34,278 bases of DNA, from positions 1-34,278 of the forward strand of contig NHBO02000084.1 of NCBI GenBank assembly GCA_002167845.2, given 5' to 3'. Positions within the stretch are counted from its first letter, which is position 1. Each line of letters starts with the position of its first letter. This document shows positions 16,860 through 25,488 of this stretch, piece after piece. The notes beneath the pieces are model-generated. The model was not told the origin of the DNA, did not search any database, and was given only the letters and a program-made list of their open reading frames with translations. The position numbers were made by a program, and so were the translations under genes. Source of the stretch: Phycisphaera sp. TMED9 (GTDB lineage Bacteria; Planctomycetota; Phycisphaerae; Phycisphaerales; SM1A02).

Positions 16860-19800
16860 CACGCGTCCGTCCGAACGGGTGAATCCGGGGGTTCGGCGCC
16901 CCCGTCATCCAGAAGTTGATCCGGACGCACCATCTCGACTCGGATGTCCCGCTGCGGGAAGGGAATCTTGATTCCAGCCTCATCGAAGATCCGCTTCACT
17001 TCGATGTTGATGCTTCTTCTGGTCTCGATCCGGAGATCCACCGACGGGATGAACACTCTGAGTTCGAAATTCATCGAACTCTCTCCGAAGCCGACGAAGT
17101 CGACGGTGGGTGGCGGATCATCGAGCACGTTGGCCGCTTCGACCCCCGCGGAGAGGAGCAGCTCCGCCACCTTGGCGGGGTCCTCGCCGTACGAAACCCC
17201 CACCGGGAGGATCAGGCGAATGTTCGACTCGCCCTGCGACCAGTTCACGACTTCGGACGTGATGAGGAACTTGTTGGGTACCAACAGTTCCTTGTTGTCC
17301 CAGTCCGTGATCGCCGTCGAACGCATCCGCACCTTGGAGATTCGTCCGGTGGTGGTTCCGACCGTGACCACGTCGCCCACGCGAACCGGCTGTTCGAACA
17401 GGATGATCAGCCCGGAGATGAAGTTGGCGAAGATCTCCTGCAGCCCGAAGCCCAGGCCGACGGTGAATCCGGCCGCGAGCCACTGCACGCTGTCCCAGGT
17501 CACCCCGAGATTCGAGACCGCCGCGGCCAGGCCCCCGATTCCGATCGCCCAACGGAGGATCTGCACGATCGCATATCGATCACCCTGCCCGATCCGAAGC
17601 CGATCGAGAATGATCAACCCCAGCAGATAGGGAAGATGCCGTGCGGTATAGATCGTCGCCACCACGAGCGCGACCGCTCGAAGAAGATCCCGCACACTGA
17701 CCGGAACCTGGGTCGGCGTCGCGATCATGACGCCGTCCTCGCTGGGAATCATCGTGCTCGCGGTTCGCTCCCAGAGCACGACACCATCTCCGAGTTGAAG
17801 CGCCGGCAACAGCGGCGACCAGATGGTCCAGAGCCCGAGAAGCGTGAAGACGACGACCGCGAATCGGATTCCTCCGAGGATCTGCCCGCTGATCGTGGCC
17901 AATGAGTCCTCAAGATTGGAAACGTCCTCTCCGTCGGCTTCCTGACGCCGGAGATCGGCCGATTGACTTCGCTGTCGGCAATAGAGAAGCCGCAGCAGGA
18001 GCTCCCGCAGAAGGAGGATTCCGATCAGAAGCATCACGCTTTCAACGAAGTCCCGCTGCAACGTCGCCACGGTGGCGTACCAACCTGCGATGGCGAAACC
18101 CGCGATCAGACAGCAGATCGTGATGGCGAGGACGGCCGGTGCCCAGCGAACGGCCGAAAGCCAGTGATCGGGATTCCGGTCGTAGAAGTCAACGAGGATT
18201 CCACGCCGCGTGTTGAGCAGGAGAATCGCCGACAGGGAAAGGCAGATTGGCAGGAAGACGTAGAACACGCGACCTGCGTTCGGAAGATCAAGGTGCGCCG
18301 AATCGCAGATCCGGTCGAGCACGCCGAACGGCAACGCGATCCAAAGCACGACCAAGGCCGCGCGAACCGAGCGAATCGTCGATGAATGCCACTGGAAGTG
18401 CCGTTCGCCCAACCCGCCGGGACGGGTGATCGACCAGACCGTCCCGATCCAGAGCACGAACCACCCCAGCATTTCGAATGCGCCCCCGAGCGAATCGTTG
18501 AAGGTGTTTCCGAGGCCCTCGTCCCTGATCGCGTGGCCGATGCTCCAGAACGGAGCCGCCATCGCCAGGCCGGTCAGGAGCGCCAGGACCCCGCAGACCA
18601 ACGTTTCCTTGAATTGATCCGTCGATGGGCGGGCCACCCGGACACCAGCCAACGCGATTCTGGAGGCGATGCGATGCCGGAACAGCAGCAGAAGGAGCAG
18701 CGGCCCGACGGCGAGGAGCAATTGAACCGGCCTCAGAATCACCGTCGTGTAGACGGTGTACAACGCACCCGTCCAGTCCGAAGGGGTGAAGAGCCGCTTC
18801 AACTCGTCAGCCGTCTGGGAGAGGTGTCCTTCCTGGAACACGCGTGCATCACGAATCCACAGCGTCTCGCTCAGGACGAGTTCCCGATATCGCACGACCC
18901 CCTCGACCAACGCTTCATTGACCGCGATGAGCGCGACCATCATCTCGGCGTGTTCGTTGAGCGCCGTGAGAAGCGCCTGGCCGTAGAGATCCAGGCGATC
19001 CTCGTAGATCGAGACCAACGCCCGGTTGGCCTTGTCCGCGTCGTCGCCGACCAGCCCTGCCTTCTCCACCGCCTTCGCGGCTGAACTGCGAGGATCCGCA
19101 AGCGCATCAAGCCCGTCTTGAAGCAGCGTTCGTTCAAGATCCAGCGCCGGCCGCAACTGATTCAGAACCGAAAGCCGGGCCGCAATCACCGAGTCATCGG
19201 GGAATTCGGCTTCGCGTTCGCGAAGAATGCGAGCGACCTCGGGGGTGACCAAGCCCTTGAACTTCATTCCATCGACATCCACTCGGCGATTCACACGCCC
19301 GAGGAGGAGCTTCTGCCTTGCCAGTTCCGACAACAGCGATTCTCGCTGGCTCACCAACTCCGCAAGACGGGCTGCAAACGCCTCGTTCCGCTCCGCGGCA
19401 GCCCGAGCGATTTCCAGGTCCTGCGATTCCGCCACGGTGCCCGCTTGCTTCTGGCGAGTCTCCGCGGTCTTCAATTCCCTGTCCGCGACCTCCGTCTGCC
19501 ACGCCGTCAGGACGAGTTCGTCAGCTTTCTGATGCCTGATCCAAACCCGCTGCTCGAGACGAAGAACATCGTCGGTCTGGTCGTAGCATTTTCGTTCCCG
19601 TTCGCTCGCCGCCAACTGCGCCGTGTACTTGCGGATGATCTCACTCTGCGGCGACTTGGCGTCCTCGATGTCGTCGGACTGAAGCCGGCTGAGCTTGGCT
19701 CGGATCTTGGCGGTCTCATCTCGAATCTCCACCCGCCTGGCCTGCCGTCGAGCGAGCTGCTCCTCGACGCCGGCCAGCTTGGCCCCGACCTTCTTCGCCT

Positions 19801-20248
19801 GCACCTTCGCATCGTCGAGCCCCTTCCGAAGTTCTTCAAACTCCAGGTCCTTTGAAATCTCCGGGAGGACGGGCGACTCGGGCATCGCCGCGAGCCGGCT
19901 TCTCAATTTCTCACGCCGGTCATCGGCCGCCGCCATCTGGGCGTCGAATTGCTCCACTTGATTTCTCGCCAATCGAGTCTCGGTGAGATCGAGCAACCTC
20001 GTTTGGAGCAGTTTGATCTGCTCCGCATCCGGAACCGAGTCACCCTGCGCCAGGGTCAAGGCCGAGGACGCATTGGCGATCTCCTCGTCAAGGGTCGGAG
20101 GCACGGACACCGCCGTGGCCGCAGGCGATCCCTTCGTTTCGGAAGACGTCGAGTCCTGGGCGAGCGCCGCAGCCGGCGTGAACGCCACCGCCAGGACCAA
20201 ACCCCAGAGAAGCAGTCTGGTTCGAGAATTGGTGCCGACGTCGTTCAT
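16859..20248 (-). CDS. Large mechanosensitive channel of the MscS family (MscK/MscM-like)
   Basis: MscS-type channels open when membrane tension rises, protecting cells from osmotic downshock. From ATG 20248 the protein has 1129 residues: a signal peptide (LLLWGLVLAVAFTPAAALAQ), about 450 residues of periplasmic coiled coil rich in Arg, Glu and Ala, about 8-10 membrane segments, and the MscS core with GFGLQEIFANFISGLIILFE, QPVRVGDVV, the beta domain and the final IPFPQRDI. This is the architecture of MscK/MscM (E. coli MscK is 1120 residues). ATG 20338 is also in frame and follows TAGCCT by 6 bases, but would place 37 residues before the hydrophobic core; ATG 20263 is a third option. Confidence 0.9.
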   Translation of the reverse strand: MNDVGTNSRTRLLLWGLVLAVAFTPAAALAQDSTSSETKGSPAATAVSVPPTLDEEIANASSALTLAQGDSVPDAEQIKLLQTRLLDLTETRLARNQVEQFDAQMAAADDRREKLRSRLAAMPESPVLPEISKDLEFEELRKGLDDAKVQAKKVGAKLAGVEEQLARRQARRVEIRDETAKIRAKLSRLQSDDIEDAKSPQSEIIRKYTAQLAASERERKCYDQTDDVLRLEQRVWIRHQKADELVLTAWQTEVADRELKTAETRQKQAGTVAESQDLEIARAAAERNEAFAARLAELVSQRESLLSELARQKLLLGRVNRRVDVDGMKFKGLVTPEVARILREREAEFPDDSVIAARLSVLNQLRPALDLERTLLQDGLDALADPRSSAAKAVEKAGLVGDDADKANRALVSIYEDRLDLYGQALLTALNEHAEMMVALIAVNEALVEGVVRYRELVLSETLWIRDARVFQEGHLSQTADELKRLFTPSDWTGALYTVYTTVILRPVQLLLAVGPLLLLLLFRHRIASRIALAGVRVARPSTDQFKETLVCGVLALLTGLAMAAPFWSIGHAIRDEGLGNTFNDSLGGAFEMLGWFVLWIGTVWSITRPGGLGERHFQWHSSTIRSVRAALVVLWIALPFGVLDRICDSAHLDLPNAGRVFYVFLPICLSLSAILLLNTRRGILVDFYDRNPDHWLSAVRWAPAVLAITICCLIAGFAIAGWYATVATLQRDFVESVMLLIGILLLRELLLRLLYCRQRSQSADLRRQEADGEDVSNLEDSLATISGQILGGIRFAVVVFTLLGLWTIWSPLLPALQLGDGVVLWERTASTMIPSEDGVMIATPTQVPVSVRDLLRAVALVVATIYTARHLPYLLGLIILDRLRIGQGDRYAIVQILRWAIGIGGLAAAVSNLGVTWDSVQWLAAGFTVGLGFGLQEIFANFISGLIILFEQPVRVGDVVTVGTTTGRISKVRMRSTAITDWDNKELLVPNKFLITSEVVNWSQGESNIRLILPVGVSYGEDPAKVAELLLSAGVEAANVLDDPPPTVDFVGFGESSMNFELRVFIPSVDLRIETRRSINIEVKRIFDEAGIKIPFPQRDIRVEMVRPDQLLDDGGAEPPDSPVRTDA

Positions 20249-20344
20249 CTGTCGTCCGATCATGGCGATCGATCCACTCCGTGGAGCCTGACAGCCGCTC
20301 GAATCGCAGGAGATGGCGATTCGACCCGAACACGCCATTCCGAC

Positions 20345-20350
20345 AGGCTA
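20345..20350 (-). promoter_or_regulatory. Possible -10 element for the MscS-type gene
   Basis: TAGCCT on the minus strand lies exactly 6 bases before ATG 20338. It overlaps the stop codon of the amidotransferase gene, so part of the match is forced. Confidence 0.3.
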
Positions 20351-21094
20351 GTGGTGAATGTCCTTGGGAATGCCGGCGTTCACGCGCTCGACCGGCATGA
20401 GGTAAGACGCGACGTTCTCCGCGAAGCGACGCGCCATCCGCTCGATCGAGTCCGCCTCGTCCCGAGCTGCTGCCTTGACCGCGGCATAATCGAAGTCCGC
20501 CCCCGCCAGATGGTCTGCCGGATCGTCACACAACTCCGCGACGCGATCCGCCGTCCACTCGGGGTGGAACTGGACGCCGTAGGCGAACATCCCGTGCGCG
20601 AACGCCTCCACGCCACACTCTTCACTCCTGGCGAGAAGCCGGGCGTCCGGTGGGAGTTCCGAGATCTCATCGGCATGCCAGCTGGGCCAGCTTCCGTACC
20701 ACGGAAGCCCGCGGAAGAGCGGATCATCTCGACCGGCGGTCGTGAGATCGACCCGGCAAAGACCGACACTGGGTCGGCCAGCCATTCTTGAGACACGCCC
20801 GCCGAGCGCTCGTGCGAGCAGTTGAGCGCCGAGGCAGACACCCAGGACAGGCAGTTGCGCCGTACAAGCAGCCTCGAGCAAGGCCAGCTCCTGGGCGATC
20901 CAGGGAAGACTGTCGTCCGTCGCCGAGTCCGAACTCCCCATCGAGATGATCCCGTCGATCCCGTCGAGATCGACCGGAAGAGAGTCCCCGGCGGCGAGCC
21001 GGATGGTGCGGCATCGAAGGCCATGGCGAACGACCGCGTCGCCGATCATGGCGGCGGTGCCGGTATTGGAATGCTGAATGACAAGAATGGGCAT
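20348..21094 (-). CDS. Class I glutamine amidotransferase-like protein
   Basis: The 248-residue protein is a stand-alone GATase1 domain of the kind related to the GMP synthase amidotransferase, which hydrolyses glutamine to ammonia. The catalytic triad is visible: C87 in GVCLGAQLLA, H177 and E179 in YGVQFHPEW. The N-terminal PILVIQHSNTGTAAMI and the core GIISMGSSDSATDD are family features. No synthetase domain is attached, and neighbours do not indicate the acceptor. In other bacteria such proteins include gamma-glutamyl-polyamine hydrolases and uncharacterised enzymes. ATG 21094 is preceded by a TACCTT/TTGAGC promoter whose start point coincides with the ATG. Confidence 0.88.
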   Translation of the reverse strand: MPILVIQHSNTGTAAMIGDAVVRHGLRCRTIRLAAGDSLPVDLDGIDGIISMGSSDSATDDSLPWIAQELALLEAACTAQLPVLGVCLGAQLLARALGGRVSRMAGRPSVGLCRVDLTTAGRDDPLFRGLPWYGSWPSWHADEISELPPDARLLARSEECGVEAFAHGMFAYGVQFHPEWTADRVAELCDDPADHLAGADFDYAAVKAAARDEADSIERMARRFAENVASYLMPVERVNAGIPKDIHH

Positions 21095-21100
21095 TCAGAG

Positions 21101-21129
21101 AAGGTACGCGGGCTGACCCTCAGGCTCAA
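21101..21129 (-). promoter_or_regulatory. Promoter of the glutamine amidotransferase gene, leaderless
   Basis: On the minus strand TTGAGC (21124-21129) is followed after exactly 17 bases by TACCTT (21101-21106), and 6 bases later by the ATG. It is the best-formed sigma-70-like promoter of the leaderless group in this window. Confidence 0.6.
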
Positions 21130-21241
21130 CCGGGCCCGGTCGATTCACGGCGGTTTCCTGGCCATCATGAAGAACCGCCTCCCTGGGCGACTCTCAAGAG
21201 ACGGCCGTTACGCTTGAGCCGGGGCCTTTGAAGACCGTGCC

Positions 21242-21322
21242 ATGAACGTCATGAACGCCACGAGAGGCGTGAAGGGCATGAGAGGCATGAGAGGCATGAG
21301 AGGCATGAACAACATGATGAGT
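21242..21322 (+). repeat. In-frame nine-base tandem repeat at the start of the 21242 gene
   Basis: Nine consecutive nine-base units can be lined up, most beginning with ATG: atgaacgtc, atgaacgcc, acgagaggc, gtgaagggc, atgagaggc three times (21278-21304), atgaacaac and atgatgagt. The units carry AGAGG, so each ATG has a Shine-Dalgarno-like sequence one unit upstream. Confidence 0.8.
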
Positions 21323-23545
21323 TCGCCCGAGATCTCGCACCTTCCGTGTGACAAGGCAAAACGCCTCCAGAACCACCCCAGAAGACGAGGCTGGACTCGA
21401 GCCCCCATCTGGGGACTCAGCTGGGGACTCAGCTGGGGACTCATCTGGGGACTCAGCTGGGTCCACCCGGAGATCAATGCCGCCACGCCGCCCCCCCCGC
21501 CAGAACAAGCTGCGACATCTGACGGCCAGATACCCCCGGAAATCCGCCGCGAGCCAGTCGAGCGCATGACGACCGCGTTGACCCAGGCCATCCTGCAACG
21601 GCACCATGCATCACGCCAATGGGAACCAACGAGGCCGCCGTCCGATCAATCGGCCCAGCCGACCGGCCGGACGGCGATCGCGGTCCTCGCACTTCTTGAA
21701 GCCGGCATGCCGGCCCAGGACCCTCGCATCACCGCCGCCGTCGATTGGCTCGCCCGAAATCAGGCAACCGGCACCTATGCAATCGCCGCCCGCCTGATGG
21801 TCTGGTCACGCCTGAGTGATGACTTCCTCCCGATGGCAGAGTCGGCGACGGGGCAACTGCTTGAACGATTTTCGATCGAGGGCGGAGGCTGGGATTACGG
21901 ACCGAAACCACGGGCCCGATTCGTCGATCAATCACTGACCCAGTTTTCGATGCAGGCGCTCGGCGACGCCTCGGCCAGAGGAATCGCCATCCCCCGACGG
22001 CTCGCCGAGATCGTGCGGCGCCGATTCCTCGCCCGCCAAGGCCCCGCGGGCGGCTGGGGATACCGCGATCTGGCTGATCCACCGCGCGGATCCATGACCG
22101 CCGCCGGGCTGGCCACCCTGGCGATCTGCAATCGTCTGAGCCCCGGCTCTCCGAGTGAACAGACTCGCACCAGAACCGCGATCGCCGCTGCGATCAGCTG
22201 GCTCGATGAGCACTTCGACCCGGAATCGAACCCGGGGTTCGATCGCTGGCACCTTTATTGGATTCACAGTCTCGAACGCGCCGCCCGGGCCACGGGGATC
22301 CGACGCTTTGGTGGTCATGACTGGTATTCGGAATGCGCCACCACGATCCGCCGACGCCTTTTCGTCAAGGATGACTCGTCGGGTTTGCGGCTCCGAGGCG
22401 ATCCCCGAATCGAACGACTCGCCTTTGCGCTGTTCGCCCTTCAGCGAGGGCTCGACCCGATCGCCTTCACCTGCTTCGACTCGACCGGAGACACCTCGGC
22501 TCACGACCTGCTCGGGCATGCCGTCGCCCTCATCTCCGACACCCTGGAGAAACCCGTCTCCTGGATGCGGATCGACACGGAGGACTCCGCGGAAGCCTGG
22601 AGACGCGCCCCGGTCCTCCTCGTCCGAGGCGGCGCGGACTCTCTCTGGATCCAGGACCCCCAATCGATCCCGTCCAGGCGGATCTTCGAACACGCTGCAC
22701 GCGGCGGCCTGGTGATCGCCATTCCGGGATCGAGCGGCTCCAGGAACCGGAGCCGCCTTCAGGAGCGACTCCGTGCGGTCTTCGATGCCCACACCACCAG
22801 GCTGACCTTCACTCCCGTCGCTGACGATGATGACGCGCGGCGCATCGCCGGGCGATGGCGAATCCGGGCGGACCAGCTCCGCTCACCGATCCGAAGGTGG
22901 GTGGTGTTCCCACGCTCGGCAACCCTTCTTGGCGCTCCTGGCCATCGGACCACGGATGCCACCGCCCGCATGCTCGCAGGCTTCTGCCTTCATGCCTCCC
23001 GAGGACGACTGAAAAGTCGCCTGCCTGCGGAAATCGCCACGCCTGCCGAGTCCGGTTCAAGTATCGCCATGCGGAGAATCCGCCACCCCGGCAACTGGAA
23101 CCCCGAGCCCGACATGTTGCGCCGATGGGCGGCCTTCGCAGGGACGCTCCCGGCACCACCACCCACCCTCGCCTCGGCCTTGCGGATCGCCTGGCTCACC
23201 GGCGTCGATGACCAGGACGCCGATCCGCTGCCCCTCCCCACGATCGCCCGAGACCTCGACGGTGCGGTTCTCATCATCGAATCACTGTCGCCCGAGTTCA
23301 CCCGAGCGTTCACCAGGAAGGCGACCACCGCGGGCTGGCGAATCACGCTTCCGCCAGGTGGATGCCCCGCGGCCATCGCAGGCATCAGGCTTGATGACGA
23401 CCTCATCGGCATGATCATCGATGCCGGCCCCGCGAGACTGCTCTTCGAGGGCCCCACGAGCGGAGGATGTTCGATCGCCGATCTGACCTCCCTTCATCAG
23501 AAGGTTCAGGGAATCCATCTGGGGCTTCTCGACGACCGACCATGA
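21242..23545 (+). CDS. Secreted or membrane-anchored prenyltransferase-repeat protein, DUF4159-like
   Basis: The 767-residue product has an odd N-terminus. The first 27 residues are three-residue units (MNV MNA TRG VKG MRG MRG MRG MNN) from nine-base repeats, then a basic stretch with PRRRGW, then the hydrophobic segment WGLSWGLSWGLIWGLSWV made of twelve-base repeats, which looks like a signal sequence or anchor. Residues about 140-330 resemble the alpha-toroid repeats of squalene cyclases and prenyltransferases (GRTAIAVLALLEAG, GGWDYGPKPRARFVDQSLTQFSMQAL, GPAGGWGYRD). From about 450 a DUF4159-like region follows (LLVRGGADSLW), with a second alpha/beta domain at the C-terminus. Any of several ATGs in the repeat could be the start. 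Planctomycetes encode many such proteins of unknown function. Confidence 0.75.
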   Translation: MNVMNATRGVKGMRGMRGMRGMNNMMSSPEISHLPCDKAKRLQNHPRRRGWTRAPIWGLSWGLSWGLIWGLSWVHPEINAATPPPPPEQAATSDGQIPPEIRREPVERMTTALTQAILQRHHASRQWEPTRPPSDQSAQPTGRTAIAVLALLEAGMPAQDPRITAAVDWLARNQATGTYAIAARLMVWSRLSDDFLPMAESATGQLLERFSIEGGGWDYGPKPRARFVDQSLTQFSMQALGDASARGIAIPRRLAEIVRRRFLARQGPAGGWGYRDLADPPRGSMTAAGLATLAICNRLSPGSPSEQTRTRTAIAAAISWLDEHFDPESNPGFDRWHLYWIHSLERAARATGIRRFGGHDWYSECATTIRRRLFVKDDSSGLRLRGDPRIERLAFALFALQRGLDPIAFTCFDSTGDTSAHDLLGHAVALISDTLEKPVSWMRIDTEDSAEAWRRAPVLLVRGGADSLWIQDPQSIPSRRIFEHAARGGLVIAIPGSSGSRNRSRLQERLRAVFDAHTTRLTFTPVADDDDARRIAGRWRIRADQLRSPIRRWVVFPRSATLLGAPGHRTTDATARMLAGFCLHASRGRLKSRLPAEIATPAESGSSIAMRRIRHPGNWNPEPDMLRRWAAFAGTLPAPPPTLASALRIAWLTGVDDQDADPLPLPTIARDLDGAVLIIESLSPEFTRAFTRKATTAGWRITLPPGGCPAAIAGIRLDDDLIGMIIDAGPARLLFEGPTSGGCSIADLTSLHQKVQGIHLGLLDDRP
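21409..21456 (+). repeat. Twelve-base tandem repeat encoding WGLS units
   Basis: Four head-to-tail copies of ctggggactcag, the third ending in cat, are followed by a partial copy. They encode the hydrophobic core of the probable signal segment. The 12-base period keeps the frame if copies are gained or lost. Confidence 0.85.
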
Positions 23546-23964
23546 GCCGGCGTTTCCCATCTCGCTGGTGGACGGAGACGGTTCGGATTCGCGAACGAAT
23601 TCGACGGGCAGCGCGTCGCCGCCGGACGCCACCAGACACCCCGGCCGAGGTCGGACGCGAAGGCGAGCGGGTCGCCGCCATCCGACTCGCGGAAACGGGC
23701 CTGCGCATCGTGGCGCGAAATCGCAGGATCGCCGGGGTCGAAATCGACATTCTCGCCGCGGACCTTCCTCGGAACGAGTGGGTCGTCGTGGAGGTCAAAA
23801 CGACATCGAATGGAAGTCCGGGAGAACGACGAGTCGATCGTCACCGTCTCCGGCGACTCGAGCGGGCCGCCTCGGTGATCGGAGAAGATCGCGCGGTCCG
23901 AATCGTGATCGTGGCCGTCGATCTCCGGAACACTCCGCCGGACATTCGGATTTTCGAAGCGTGA
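23542..23964 (+). CDS. YraN/UPF0102 family protein, endonuclease-like fold
   Basis: YraN proteins have a Holliday-junction-resolvase-like fold, but their cellular role is not settled. The 140-residue product has the expected core: GREGERVAAIRLAETG, then IVARNRR, GVEIDILAAD with the E-x-D pair, and VVVEVKT, the usual E-x-K of the PD-(D/E)xK nuclease fold. A basic 35-residue N-terminal extension (RRFPSRWW, RRAARRRR) precedes it. ATG 23542 overlaps the TGA of the upstream gene in ATGA, so the two are probably translated together. In many bacteria this gene sits beside rnhB or rsmI; here it does not. Confidence 0.88.
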   Translation: MSRRFPSRWWTETVRIRERIRRAARRRRTPPDTPAEVGREGERVAAIRLAETGLRIVARNRRIAGVEIDILAADLPRNEWVVVEVKTTSNGSPGERRVDRHRLRRLERAASVIGEDRAVRIVIVAVDLRNTPPDIRIFEA

Positions 23965-24003
23965 CGGCGCCATCATCCCCGCTGCCGTCTGTGGGCTCGA
24001 GGC

Positions 24004-25335
24004 CTATCGCGTGATGTATCGAAGCCGTGCGATCGCCAAGAGGCGGCGGCGCATGTCGTTGATGTCCGAGGAGACCCATCGATCCTTGAGGCTCTCGATA
24101 TAGCGGTCCTGCTCCTGCACCATGCGGACATTGGACAACTCGTTCTCCAGCCCGAACTGCACCCCGGGCTCATAGATCGTTCGCCCCGGGGGGCGTTCCA
24201 AACTCAGCACGGAGAACCACGAGATGAACGAGGTCTGAACCCATGGCTCGCTCAGGACCCCAGGCTCCAATCCTTCCAGCCGGCCCTTCACCGCCGCGAC
24301 GAGGCTGGTTCCGGCCAGGCCCTCCTTCGGAAGCTCCATTTCCAACCAGAGACCGTCATCCGGGATCTCCATCGCCGAACAGACCGACGCGAAGTCCGCG
24401 CCACCTTCGATCAACGCCTTCGCCTGCTCCACCTTCTCGGCTTCCCGCCCGGTGTTGAACCGGATTCGGCCGATTCGAAGAACGGGCCGCGGGTTGAAGG
24501 CGGCGTAGTTGCGACGATACGCCTGCTCGATGTCTCGCCAGGAAACGATCGCCCGCGGCTGCACTCGCTTGCGAAGCAGATCGGTCGCCAGCGCCACGCT
24601 CCGCCGTTCGGCGATGAACTCGTCGAGCGTCAGCCCGAATTCCTCTTCGATGCTCGCGGACGCCGTGTCTCTCGTGCCCCCTCGACCCGTGATCGTGTCT
24701 TCCTGCACCGATCGCAGCCAGGCGAGCACGCCCTGCTGCTGGCCCGGGTTCAACTTGCTCTCGGCTTCGGCGATGATCAACTCGGAATCCACGAACTCGC
24801 GGAATCGCCGCATCACGAGCAAGTCCACTTCGCGGACCGCGGCCGACAGAGGCTGCTCTGACACGATTCGCAGAATTCGATCCTCAAGCGGAAGAAGAAA
24901 CTCCTCCGCATAGACGGGACGTCCGTTGATCTGGCCGACCAGACTTTCGATTGGATACGCGACTCCCACCGGAAGGTCGACCGAGACGACCTCCTCCTCC
25001 GCATCGACCCCCGAGCCGTCGGTGATCATTTCGCGGCCCTCGGTGAATGACCGACCGTCGACCTCGACCGTCTCCTTCTCCTCCACGACCGAAAGCGTCC
25101 CCTCGGCTTCGGCGGCGGCGTCCAGCGGAGACTCCATTCCGGTCATCGACGAGTCCTTGGTCAGGTCCACCGGATCGACCGTCTTCACCGGCTGTGACTC
25201 GATCTGCGGGCCACAGGCGATCGCCAGGAGCGACGCCGCTCCGATCACCATTCCACGGACCGTCGAGACCAAGACCCCGCCAACCTTGGAGGCTGGGGGG
25301 ATTACCGGAGGATGAGCGTGAAAAATCAAGGACAC
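24004..25335 (-). CDS. SurA-like lipoprotein with a divergent parvulin-type region
   Basis: The product is a predicted envelope lipoprotein with lipobox LAIAC at about residues 37-41, a long acidic linker, then a SurA/PrsA-like chaperone arrangement: VGQINGRPVYAEEFLLPLEDRI opens the N-terminal chaperone domain, and a parvulin-like region (LRIGRIRFNT...ALIEGGADFASVCSAM...LEGLEPGVLSEPW) closes it. The isomerase core looks degenerate, so it may act only as a chaperone for outer-membrane or secreted proteins. GTG 25335 is used because TAGCAT lies 6 bases before it; TTG 25272 and ATG 25251 would give a shorter, more usual signal peptide. The 3' end converges on yraN. Confidence 0.7.
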   Translation of the reverse strand: MSLIFHAHPPVIPPASKVGGVLVSTVRGMVIGAASLLAIACGPQIESQPVKTVDPVDLTKDSSMTGMESPLDAAAEAEGTLSVVEEKETVEVDGRSFTEGREMITDGSGVDAEEEVVSVDLPVGVAYPIESLVGQINGRPVYAEEFLLPLEDRILRIVSEQPLSAAVREVDLLVMRRFREFVDSELIIAEAESKLNPGQQQGVLAWLRSVQEDTITGRGGTRDTASASIEEEFGLTLDEFIAERRSVALATDLLRKRVQPRAIVSWRDIEQAYRRNYAAFNPRPVLRIGRIRFNTGREAEKVEQAKALIEGGADFASVCSAMEIPDDGLWLEMELPKEGLAGTSLVAAVKGRLEGLEPGVLSEPWVQTSFISWFSVLSLERPPGRTIYEPGVQFGLENELSNVRMVQEQDRYIESLKDRWVSSDINDMRRRLLAIARLRYITR

Positions 25336-25341
25336 GTTCGC

Positions 25342-25347
25342 ATGCTA
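25342..25347 (-). promoter_or_regulatory. -10 element for the SurA-like lipoprotein gene, leaderless-type
   Basis: TAGCAT on the minus strand lies exactly 6 bases before GTG 25335. If translation starts at an internal codon instead, the leader would be about 60-85 bases. Confidence 0.45.
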
Positions 25348-25384
25348 ACCCGCCAAGAACCCGCCCGCGAGTACGCCAGCGGCG

Positions 25385-25390
25385 TACAAT
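25385..25390 (+). promoter_or_regulatory. -10 element for the DUF1844 gene
   Basis: TACAAT matches the -10 consensus closely except at one base and would give a leader of about 92 bases. No -35 is seen. It lies 37 bases from the divergent TAGCAT of the lipoprotein gene. Confidence 0.5.
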
Positions 25391-25488
25391 CTCCGACTCG
25401 CTCGGCCTCGGATTTCGTACCGCGGCCATCGCCGATTCCCCTGGCCCGGAATTCCCGGCCCCAGTCCACAGTTCGCGGAGGCAACAAG

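Noticed and set aside
21260-21456. Tandem repeats considered as a CRISPR array
   Set aside because: The units are 9 and 12 bases, directly adjacent, without spacers, and in frame with a coding region.
21194-21607. Minus-strand frames with HAS-HAS-HAS and ALSPQ-type repeats
   Set aside because: They are translations of the opposite strand of the nine- and twelve-base repeats; the plus-strand gene continues into recognisable domains.
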